This document shows, piece after piece, positions 6,403 through 12,263 of a stretch of DNA of 14,129 nt (within the stretch, counting starts at the first letter, position 1; every line of letters begins with the position of its first letter). Both the position numbers and the translations under genes were made by a program. The DNA lies in assembly GCA_020048795.1 (NCBI GenBank), contig JAIFMA010000093.1:1-14129 (forward strand), given 5' to 3'. The notes under the pieces are model-generated. The model saw nothing but the letters and a program-made list of their open reading frames with translations, ran no database searches and was not told the origin of the DNA. The stretch comes from Rhodoferax sp. (GTDB taxonomy: Bacteria > Pseudomonadota > Gammaproteobacteria > Burkholderiales > Burkholderiaceae_C).

Positions 6403-7971
6403 ATGAAACTTACCCGTTGTGATCACACCCCGGCCTGGACTGCGCTGCAAACCCAGTTTGACACCGATGGGCGCAGCTTTGATTTGCGCACTGCCTTTGC
6501 CGCAGATGCCAATCGTTTTGCAACTTTCAGCCAGCAAGCACCCCATGTGTTTGCTGATTTGTCAAAAAACCTGATCGATGCGGCCACCGAGCAAACCCTG
6601 CTCGAACTGGCGCGCCAATGCGGGCTGGAGCAGCACCGCGACGCGATGTTTGCCGGTGACAAGATCAACAACACCGAGAACCGTGCAGTGATGCACTGGT
6701 TATTGAGAAATCCGCCTCTAGCCCTTATGCATAGTGCGCGACCAGCTATTCAATCAGTAGCGTCAGAACTGGCTGCCGTACACACCACGCTGGATGCGAT
6801 GCTGGCATTCGCCGAAAAAGTGCGTGCCGATGATCAGATCACCGATGTGGTGAACATCGGCATTGGTGGCTCTGACCTTGGGCCACAAATGGCCGTGGTG
6901 GCGCTCGATGGCTATGTGATGCCTGGCAAACGCTTCCACTTTGTGTCGAATGTGGATGGGCATGAGCTGGCCTCGGTGCTGAAAAAAGTCAAGGTACAGA
7001 ACACGCTGTTCCTGATTGCCAGCAAGACCTTCACAACGATCGAGACCATGACCAATGCGAATTCGGCCAAGGCCTGGTTTGAGGCGCAGGGTGGCACTGA
7101 CATTGCACGCCATTTTGCGGCGCTGTCCACCAATGTGGCGGCGGCCAATGCCTTTGGCATCAGCACCACCTTTGGCTTTTGGGACTGGGTTGGCGGACGT
7201 TATTCAGTCTGGTCGGCCATTGGCCTGCCGCTGGCGATCGCCATTGGTGCGACCGGTTTTCGGGCGTTTCTGGCCGGTGCCCATGAGATGGACGAGCATT
7301 TCCGTACCGCACCTCTGGCGCAAAACCTGCCGGTTCGCCTGGGCCTGCTCGATGTCTGGTACCGCAATTTCCACGGTTTTACCAGCCGCAGCGTGGCACC
7401 CTACCACTGTGCGCTCAAGCGCTACCCGGCCTATTTGCAACAGCTTGAGATGGAAAGCAACGGCAAGCGGGTGGATGCCAGCGGCGCGGCGCTGCCCTTT
7501 GACACCTCACCGGTGTTGTGGGGCGAACCCGGCACCAACGGCCAGCACGCTTATTACCAGATGCTGCACCAGGGCACCGACGTGGTGCCGGTTGAGTTTG
7601 TCGCCGTCAAAAAACCCAGAGCCAGCCTGCCTGGCCACCACACGCTGCTACTGGCCAACGTGTTGGCGCAAGCGCAGGCCCTGATGCAGGGCAAGACGGA
7701 TGCCGGTGGTCACAAACACTTCCCCGGCAACCGCCCCAGCAGCTTCCTGGTGCTCGATGAACTTACACCGGCCAGTCTGGGTGCGTTGATCGCCTTGCAG
7801 GAACACCGCGTGTTTGTCAGTGGCAGTTTGTGGGGCATCAACAGTTTTGACCAGTGGGGCGTGGAACTGGGCAAGGTGCTGGCCAAGGATGTCGAGGCGC
7901 GTTTGCTCAGTGGTGATGGCCACGGACTCGACGGCTCCACGGCCGGGCTGCTGGACCGGTTGCGCGCTTGA
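6403..7971 (+). CDS. pgi: Glucose-6-phosphate isomerase
   Basis: A 522-residue cytoplasmic phosphoglucose isomerase interconverting glucose-6-phosphate and fructose-6-phosphate. Both family signatures are present: DWVGGRYSVWSAIG (261-274) and GSLWGINSFDQWGVELGK (474-491). The catalytic residues are visible as Glu351 in MESNGK, His382 in GQHAYYQ and Lys491 in VELGK. VNIGIGGSDLGP (150-161) and SKTFTTIETMTN (208-219) form the sugar-phosphate site. It is slightly shorter than E. coli Pgi (549). An AGGA (6388-6391) lies 11 bases before the ATG. Oddity: residues about 105-121 (PPLALMHSARPAIQSVAS area) are encoded by a copy of a 44-bp interspersed repeat, in frame, in a surface-prone, length-variable region before the first sugar-phosphate loop. 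It is probably in the operon of the upstream transporter and tal. Confidence 0.96.
   Translation: MKLTRCDHTPAWTALQTQFDTDGRSFDLRTAFAADANRFATFSQQAPHVFADLSKNLIDAATEQTLLELARQCGLEQHRDAMFAGDKINNTENRAVMHWLLRNPPLALMHSARPAIQSVASELAAVHTTLDAMLAFAEKVRADDQITDVVNIGIGGSDLGPQMAVVALDGYVMPGKRFHFVSNVDGHELASVLKKVKVQNTLFLIASKTFTTIETMTNANSAKAWFEAQGGTDIARHFAALSTNVAAANAFGISTTFGFWDWVGGRYSVWSAIGLPLAIAIGATGFRAFLAGAHEMDEHFRTAPLAQNLPVRLGLLDVWYRNFHGFTSRSVAPYHCALKRYPAYLQQLEMESNGKRVDASGAALPFDTSPVLWGEPGTNGQHAYYQMLHQGTDVVPVEFVAVKKPRASLPGHHTLLLANVLAQAQALMQGKTDAGGHKHFPGNRPSSFLVLDELTPASLGALIALQEHRVFVSGSLWGINSFDQWGVELGKVLAKDVEARLLSGDGHGLDGSTAGLLDRLRA
6718..6761 (+). repeat. 44-bp interspersed repeat, copy A, inside pgi
   Basis: Begins CTAGCCCTTAT and ends GTAGC. 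It matches the extragenic copy at 10575-10618 over 44 bases without gaps, at 32 positions (hand count), including the first 11 bases and the CAGCT core. It lies wholly within pgi and keeps the frame. I associate very similar sequences (CTAGCCCTTAT...AGCGCTAGCAGCTAT) with Comamonadaceae genomes from memory, which I could not check. Confidence 0.7.
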
Positions 7972-8062
7972 ACCTGGATTCCTCGGTTCAGCCGCGGGCA
8001 ACACGCCTGAGGTGGTTACGCCTGCTTGCGGGCAGAAGTTTGCTGCGTTGTCATGGGTGCTA

Positions 8063-8092
8063 CCCGAATGCGCCGCCAGCGGCGCATTCGGG
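8063..8092 (+). repeat. Perfect REP-like palindrome between pgi and the HAD gene
   Basis: CCCGAATGCGCCGC, a 2-base gap (CA), then the exact reverse complement GCGGCGCATTCGGG. The transcript would form a very stable GC-rich hairpin. No T-run follows on either strand, so it is not a standard intrinsic terminator. It may protect the pgi mRNA 3' end, dampen HAD expression, or be a member of a dispersed REP family. Confidence 0.75.
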
Positions 8093-8131
8093 CGTGTCCA
8101 ACCGGGGGATCTGAGTTTGAAGCGGGGCTTG

Positions 8132-8755
8132 ATGAACATTGTGTTTGACTTGGGCGCCGTGCTGTTGACCTGGCGGCCAGCGCAATTGATGCAACAAACT
8201 TTCCCGCAGCAGGCGAACACCCCTGAGGCCGCCAGGCAGCTCGCGCATCAGGTGTTTGGTCACCCCGACTGGCACGAGTTTGACCGTGGTGTGCTTGAGC
8301 CCGAGGCGGTGATCGAACGGGCCGCAAAGCGGCTCGATTTGCCACCGGAGTCGATGCGGCAACTGGTACACGGCATTGGCGAGCGGCTGATTCCGATGCA
8401 CGACACCGTGGCGGTGCTGGAACAACTCAGCGTGCGCCGCCAAACCGGTGATGGTGTCAGCGGTCTGTACTATCTGTCGAACATGCCGGTACTCTATGCG
8501 CGTGTTCTGCAGCAGCGGTACCAGTTTTTGCAGTGTTTTGATGGTGGTATCTTTTCGGGGGATGTGAAATACATCAAGCCAGACCCGGCCATTTACCAGT
8601 TGCTGCAAAGCCGCTATGCCCTGGAGCCCGCCAACACCGTGTTTGTGGATGATTTGAAAGGCAATGTTGAGCAGGCCAAGGCATTGGGCTGGCAAGGTAT
8701 TCATTTTGAGTCGTCGCGGCAACTCCAGACGGCATTGAGCACGTTAGGGCTGTGA
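8132..8755 (+). CDS. HAD-superfamily phosphatase, YihX-like (HAD-IA)
   Basis: A 207-residue haloacid-dehalogenase-type hydrolase, probably a cytoplasmic sugar-phosphate phosphatase. HAD motif I is VFDLGAVLL with nucleophile Asp6. The usual second Asp of DxD is Gly8, as in the YihX-type FDLGxV subgroup. Motif II is YLSNMP (Ser116), motif III is KYIKPDPAIY (Lys147/149), and motif IV is VFVDDLKGNVEQAKALG (Asp173-Asp174). A helical cap lies between motifs I and II. E. coli YihX releases glucose from glucose-1-phosphate, and a sugar-phosphate substrate would fit the pgi/tal context, but this is inference. The ATG at 8132 fits the family start. The same frame is open further upstream into pgi, but that part has no homology. 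It is 160 bases after pgi, with a palindrome between, and ends 12 bases inside the oppositely oriented hydrolase gene. Confidence 0.88.
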   Translation: MNIVFDLGAVLLTWRPAQLMQQTFPQQANTPEAARQLAHQVFGHPDWHEFDRGVLEPEAVIERAAKRLDLPPESMRQLVHGIGERLIPMHDTVAVLEQLSVRRQTGDGVSGLYYLSNMPVLYARVLQQRYQFLQCFDGGIFSGDVKYIKPDPAIYQLLQSRYALEPANTVFVDDLKGNVEQAKALGWQGIHFESSRQLQTALSTLGL

Positions 8756-9616
8756 CAGGTACGTGGCCTTGAACGCAGCAAGGGTGGCCTGGTAAGGGCC
8801 GCGGCCCATCAAATTGAGATCGCTGTGTTGACCACCTTCAATGCTTAGCCATTGTTTGGGTGCATTGGCCGCCTCAAACAGGCGTTTGCCGAGTTCAATC
8901 GGGACGGTGTGGTCATGTGTTCCATGGATCATCAGCAAGGGGGCTTGCACCCGAGCAATTTTGTCAAGCGAGGCAAAACGCTCGTTGTTGAATCTGGCCA
9001 GAACACCGGCCCAGAATCCGGCGGCGCGTGCAATGTCTGGAAAGCTGGTGAAAGCAGATTCCAGAATCAGTGCACCATAGTCTGATTGGGCCGACAAGCT
9101 GCTGGCCAGGGCCACGGCAGCGCCGCTGCCCATGGAATGTCCATAAATCACCCGCTGGCCGGCGCGCGGTTCGCGGCGCACCAGTTCAGACCAGGCCCGT
9201 TGCGCGTCCTGCACAATGCTCTGCTCTGACGGTGTGATGACCGTGCTTTGGCCCCAACCGCGGTAATCGACCGCCAGCACGGCAAAGCCGGCCTCGCGCA
9301 GGGCATCAATCTTGTGCCGGTTGCCCTGCAAGTTGCGAAAAGTGCCATGCAGGTAAAGCAGCGTTGGCGCGTCCGGGTTCGGATGTGGCAACCACCAGAG
9401 CGAAATTTGCTGGGGTGCACCGACCGGCGGCAGGTCCAAAAACAGCAGTTCGTCACCCGCCCGCAAGCCCGTCAAGTCGCTGCCCAGGGCCGGTGTCGGG
9501 CGGTAGATGATCTGGCGTTGCTGGGCATCGAGCCAGGCGCAGCCCCCCACCTGTAGCAAGGTCAGGACCATTAGGGTTCTGAAAAGTACACCCGTTACAC
9601 TGCGCATCCCGAACAT
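8744..9616 (-). CDS. Alpha/beta hydrolase, predicted lipoprotein
   Basis: A 290-residue serine hydrolase of the BEM46/abhydrolase type, predicted to be membrane-anchored. The start at 9616 gives an N-terminal signal ending in the lipobox VGGC (Cys26), followed by Ala, which predicts outer-membrane sorting. The fold is shown by LYLHGTFRN (oxyanion HG, 90-91), VDYRGWGQS, nucleophile Ser161 in GHSMGSG, Asp235 in HGTHDHTVP and His264 in GGQHSD. The same frame is open to 9718, but the lipobox position argues for a start at 9616 or at the ATG at 9607. An AAAGGG 12 bases before 9616 is the only ribosome-site candidate. It converges on the HAD gene (12-base tail overlap) and diverges from the outer-membrane protein gene with about 22 bases between starts. 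The substrate is unknown: esterase, lipase or peptidase are all possible. Confidence 0.85.
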   Translation of the reverse strand: MFGMRSVTGVLFRTLMVLTLLQVGGCAWLDAQQRQIIYRPTPALGSDLTGLRAGDELLFLDLPPVGAPQQISLWWLPHPNPDAPTLLYLHGTFRNLQGNRHKIDALREAGFAVLAVDYRGWGQSTVITPSEQSIVQDAQRAWSELVRREPRAGQRVIYGHSMGSGAAVALASSLSAQSDYGALILESAFTSFPDIARAAGFWAGVLARFNNERFASLDKIARVQAPLLMIHGTHDHTVPIELGKRLFEAANAPKQWLSIEGGQHSDLNLMGRGPYQATLAAFKATYLSQP

Positions 9617-9638
9617 GACAAGAATCAACCCTTTTGCT

Positions 9639-10118
9639 ATGAATAATTTAGTCCGTATCGTTGTAGGCCTGATTGTGGCCCACCAGGCCGGCATCGTCTG
9701 GGCCCAGCAAGACAGCAAACTACATTGGCAAGTCAGCCCTTATACCCTGCATTTTTCGCCCAGCGAAGAGCATCGCAACGTTTATATGGTCGGCCTGGAG
9801 CGTGAACACACCAGCGGCAAGCTTGACGGATTGACCCTGTTCAGCAATTCGTTTGGCCAACCCAGCATCTTTATTTACCCCTGGGGCGGTATTTACCACG
9901 GTATTTGGGGAGTCAAATCACTGTCTTTCAAATGGACAGCCGGATTGCTTTACGGCTACGTCGAGCCCTACGAAAACAAGGTGCCGCTAAATCACAAGGG
10001 TTTTTCTCCGGGTGCCATCATCGCACTGGCTTATGAATTCAAACCCGGGTGGTCGGCCCAGATCGACCTGCTGGGCACTGCGGGCCTGATGTTCCAGCTC
10101 AATCTGCCATTCAATTAG
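9639..10118 (+). CDS. Small predicted outer-membrane beta-barrel protein, function unknown
   Basis: A 159-residue exported protein. After a signal peptide (MNNLVRIVVGLIV... WAQ|Q, cleavage near residue 23) the mature part is rich in alternating aromatic and polar strands: WQVSPYTLHFSPSEEH, VYMVGLERE, LFSNSFGQPSIFIYPWG, FKWTAGLLYGYVEPYENK and VPLNHKGFSPGAIIALAYEF. It ends in an aromatic-containing strand (FQLNLPFN), consistent with a small 8-strand barrel. I recall related Burkholderiales proteins with the SEEH...FSNSFGQPS...YPWG pattern that carry unhelpful database names such as glycerol-3-phosphate transporter. I would not adopt that name. An ATG at 9615 would add eight residues and overlap the divergent hydrolase start. 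Neither start has a clear ribosome site. A palindromic element begins seven bases after the stop. Confidence 0.75.
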   Translation: MNNLVRIVVGLIVAHQAGIVWAQQDSKLHWQVSPYTLHFSPSEEHRNVYMVGLEREHTSGKLDGLTLFSNSFGQPSIFIYPWGGIYHGIWGVKSLSFKWTAGLLYGYVEPYENKVPLNHKGFSPGAIIALAYEFKPGWSAQIDLLGTAGLMFQLNLPFN

Positions 10119-10124
10119 TCTCTA

Positions 10125-10255
10125 ATTCCATTTCTAAATCATCCGTGTCGTTGTTGCTTCGCCTTGTCCTCCCAATGCGTCTGAAGATGCATTGGGACAA
10201 GCGTCAGCACTGCCTGCGGCTTCTCGCCTAGACACAAATGATTTAGAAATGGAAT
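10125..10255. repeat. 131-bp nested palindromic element (MITE-like) after the outer-membrane gene
   Basis: The outer arms ATTCCATTTCTAAATCAT (10125-10142) and its exact reverse complement (10238-10255) are extended by GTGTC/GACAC to 25 bp with two mismatches. Inside, CTTGTCC...CAATGCGTC (10163-10181) pairs with GATGCATTGGGACAAG (10186-10201) apart from a 3-base insertion and one mismatch, around a TGAA loop. The left arm lacks material present in the right arm (GGCTTCTCGCCTAG area), so it is a partly eroded, once longer palindrome. No ORF lies inside and no clear target duplication flanks it. It could be a non-autonomous transposable element that now also serves as a 3' hairpin for the upstream gene. 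Confidence 0.75.
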
Positions 10256-10289
10256 AACAAGTTCAGTCTTTGCATTTTCTGCGAAGACT

Positions 10290-10433
10290 TCAGGCGGTTT
10301 TAGCCAGTGCCGGGAAGATGTTGAAGCAGGTGATGGCGCAAGCCGCCGCGATAGCAGCGCGGCCCAATCGGGTGAGGTAATAGCGATAGGTACCGACCAA
10401 CCGGATCAAGTGCTGGCACGGCGGGATATCCAT
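10290..10433 (-). pseudogene. Remnant of a small winged-helix-like gene
   Basis: The minus strand encodes 47 residues from an ATG at 10433, containing HLIRLVGTYRYYLTRLGR followed by AAIAAACAIT and ending PALAKTA. The pattern (R)HGLI-R-xGT-RY-LT-xGR followed by a helix is the C-terminal end of a common family of winged-helix-like proteins I have seen near mobile DNA. The normal preceding segment (YDLRRLR-like) is not recognisable upstream. It therefore looks like a 3' fragment left by deletion. Whether the 47-residue frame is expressed is unknown. Confidence 0.45.
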
Positions 10434-10574
10434 GATGTTGAAAAGTGGGGCTGGGTACTACCCGACGACTTGCATCTGGCCGCTTATGTCAGCCGCAGGC
10501 TAAACCTGCGGGCAGCCCATGCACTGTGTTGCGGGTACCGCGTGAGACCCCAGGCATGAGAGCCTATTTGTGAT

Positions 10575-10618
10575 CTAGCCCTTATCCATCAAGCGCTAGC
10601 AGCTCCATAATGTGTAGC
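10575..10618 (+). repeat. 44-bp interspersed repeat, copy B, extragenic
   Basis: CTAGCCCTTATCCATCAAGC begins the copy, then GCTAGCAGCT..., ending GTAGC. It lies just beyond the stop of the TauE/SafE gene (10630, minus). It is the closest of the three copies here to the form I remember from Comamonadaceae intergenic regions, and shares 32 of 44 positions with the copy inside pgi. Confidence 0.7.
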
Positions 10619-10629
10619 ATGTCAGCTAC

Positions 10630-11397
10630 TCAGACCAGCGCATCCCACACCAGCTTGATCCCGGTCAGAAACATGCCGACATAGACAAAGCGGTAAAACA
10701 GCACCTGGCTGATGCGCCGCGCCAGCCGCACGCCAACCCAGACACCCAGCGGTGCCACCGGCAGCAGCACCAAAGAAGTCGCCAAGTTACGCCAGTCCAG
10801 CAGGCCTAGCCAGGCATAAGGAATCCACTTGGCCAGGTTGATGACAAAAAAGAAAAACGCCATGGTGGCGGTAAAGTGCACCGGCGACAGACGCATCGGG
10901 ATCACATAGGCATTGATGGGTGGGCCACCGGCATGAGCGATAAAGCTGGTGAAGCCAGAAGTCGCCGTCAGAATGGCTCCCAGCCAGCGGGGCGGCGGTG
11001 GGCTGTCGGCCTTGGGTGCAAACAACAGGCGTTGCGCCAGAAACAGCAGCGTGAAACCGCCCACTATGCCAGCCACCGTGTGCGCATTGAGCATTTTGAA
11101 CAGCACGGTACCCACCACAATGCCGACCAGACCACACGGAATCAGAAAGCGCAGCAGTTTCAGGTCAAAGTCTTTGCGAAACGCCGCCATGCCCAGCATG
11201 TCCATGACAAACAGCAGCGGCATCAGAATGGCGGCTGCCTGCGGCACGGTGACGGCCAGCGCCATCATCGGCACCGCCAGCGAACCAAAGCCGGAACCAA
11301 AACCGCTCTTGCTGATGCCCATCAACAGCACGGCGGGAATAGCCATCGCATAAAAATAGGGGTCGGTGATCAGGGGGAAGGTGGCAAATAGTGTCAT
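10630..11397 (-). CDS. TauE/SafE-family (TSUP) membrane permease
   Basis: A 255-residue polytopic inner-membrane protein of the TauE/SafE/YfcA family, whose members move sulfur-containing or organic anions (sulfite, taurine-derived sulfonates, sulfoacetate) across the membrane. The two half-repeats typical of the family are seen: an N-terminal block with GISKSGFGSGFGSLAVPMMA (about 27-46) and a second block with SGFTSFIAHAGGPPINAYVI (about 147-166). About seven or eight hydrophobic segments are separated by short basic loops (RKDF, ARRIS). The length is normal. The ATG at 11397 lies only 20 bases from the oppositely oriented DUF1841 start, and no good ribosome site is visible. The substrate cannot be deduced, and no sulfur-metabolism gene is adjacent. 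Confidence 0.9.
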   Translation of the reverse strand: MTLFATFPLITDPYFYAMAIPAVLLMGISKSGFGSGFGSLAVPMMALAVTVPQAAAILMPLLFVMDMLGMAAFRKDFDLKLLRFLIPCGLVGIVVGTVLFKMLNAHTVAGIVGGFTLLFLAQRLLFAPKADSPPPPRWLGAILTATSGFTSFIAHAGGPPINAYVIPMRLSPVHFTATMAFFFFVINLAKWIPYAWLGLLDWRNLATSLVLLPVAPLGVWVGVRLARRISQVLFYRFVYVGMFLTGIKLVWDALV

Positions 11398-11417
11398 GGC
11401 GCGACAATTACACCATC

Positions 11418-11852
11418 ATGTTTAGTCCTTCCCAAGCCGATGTTCGCCGTTTTTTTTGCTCTGTCTATGCCAAAGCCCAAACGGGACAAGCGCTGGAAGC
11501 TATTGAAACAATAGCGTCTTTATGGATCGACGAGCACCCCGAATTCAACGCCGATCTGGCTGATCTGGACGGCGCGCTGGCCAGCATGGCCCGGCTTGAA
11601 GGCGGCAGCAGCAACCCTTTTTTGCACCTGTCAATGCACCTGTCCATCAGCGAACAGTGCAGCATTGACCAGCCCCGTGGCATCCGCCAGGCCGTGGAGT
11701 TGTTGACGCACCGGCGCGACTCACTGCACGAGGCACATCACGACGTGATGGACTGCCTGGGCAAAATGATTTGGGAAAGCCAGCGCGCTGGCCGTCCACC
11801 CGATGGTGAAAGCTATGTCGTCTGCGTGCAACGCCGCGCCACGCAGAACTGA
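11418..11852 (+). CDS. DUF1841 family protein
   Basis: A 144-residue cytoplasmic protein of unknown function belonging to DUF1841, a family typical of beta- and gammaproteobacteria. Recognised blocks are MFSPSQADVRRFF at the N-terminus, NPFLHLSMHLSISEQCSIDQ with P-RGIR (about 73-97), and HEAHHDVMDCLGKMIWESQR with AG-PPDGESY near the end. Several conserved His residues (HLSMHL, HEAHH) could bind a metal, but this is speculation. The ATG at 11418 is chosen because it matches the family start. A GTG at 11391 would overlap the divergent permease start. No ribosome site is evident and the divergent gap is only 20 bases. Part of the coding region (11472-11515) resembles an interspersed repeat. Confidence 0.88.
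   Translation: MFSPSQADVRRFFCSVYAKAQTGQALEAIETIASLWIDEHPEFNADLADLDGALASMARLEGGSSNPFLHLSMHLSISEQCSIDQPRGIRQAVELLTHRRDSLHEAHHDVMDCLGKMIWESQRAGRPPDGESYVVCVQRRATQN
11472..11515 (+). repeat. Possible third relative of the 44-bp repeat, inside the DUF1841 gene
   Basis: An ungapped 44-base alignment matches 26 positions of the pgi copy and 25 of the extragenic copy (hand counts). The best parts are CAAGCGCT (8 of 8 with the extragenic copy) and the last 14 bases (11 of 14 with the pgi copy). It contains the perfect hairpin GCTATTG-AAA-CAATAGC. It is read in frame as part of QALEAIETIASL. This may be chance or a coding sequence captured from the repeat. Confidence 0.4.
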
Positions 11853-12263
11853 GTTGCATTGAGCCGCGAAATGGACATGCCCCGAGTGCCGACACCGTGT
11901 CTGTGGCACCAGGCAACACGACTGTGCGCGATAAACGCGAGTGCACATTTGACTCGGCGATGGCGCAAGAACCTGGCATGTGTGCACGCTCCTCACACGG
12001 GAACCGCGAGATTTCGGGTTTGACCAGTCGTTATTGACTGGCCCGCATCGGGAAGGCGAGGAGCCTTAGCCAATGATGAACGAACCCGAGAAGTCATCAC
12101 CACCAACCGGGTTTGTCAGCACTGGGCCGGTATTTTTAATAATGATGCGGTGCTACACGCCAACCGGCGGCTTCGTGCGCCTGATCCAGTCACTTGAATG
12201 CTGCGTAAAGCATAGCATTCAGCGCAATATACATAAGCGCCAAGCATGTATTTCATGACAATT
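11853..12263. other. Intergenic stretch of about 410 bases with two hairpins
   Basis: I see no supported gene. Two perfect short inverted repeats are present: CCAGTC-GTTATT-GACTGG (12024-12041) and GAATGCT-11 bases-AGCATTC (12196-12220). Neither is followed by a T-run. A 61-codon frame at 12073-12258 has no recognisable motif and no ribosome site. It could be decayed mobile DNA. Confidence 0.45.

Larger units (their letters stand above)
10256..10629. other. Gene-poor stretch with remnant, hairpin and repeat
   Basis: No intact gene is supported. It holds the winged-helix-like remnant (10290-10433, minus), a perfect 7-bp hairpin CCGCAGG-CTAAA-CCTGCGG (10493-10511) without a T-run, and a 44-bp interspersed repeat (10575-10618). 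A plus-strand frame is open from 10242 to 10559 without an ATG. I consider it a by-product of the antisense remnant and high GC. Confidence 0.5.

Noticed and set aside
7814..8131. N-terminal extension of the HAD frame into pgi
   Set aside because: The extra 106 residues have no HAD similarity and overlap the end of pgi in another frame; the family start is the ATG at 8132.
10493..10511. Hairpin CCGCAGG-CTAAA-CCTGCGG as a terminator
   Set aside because: No T-run on either side and no gene ending immediately before it.
10242..10559. 105-codon plus-strand frame without ATG
   Set aside because: No start codon with a ribosome site, no motif; it lies opposite a recognisable minus-strand remnant.
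12073..12258. 61-residue plus-strand frame
   Set aside because: No homology, signal or ribosome site; the composition does not resemble neighbouring proteins.
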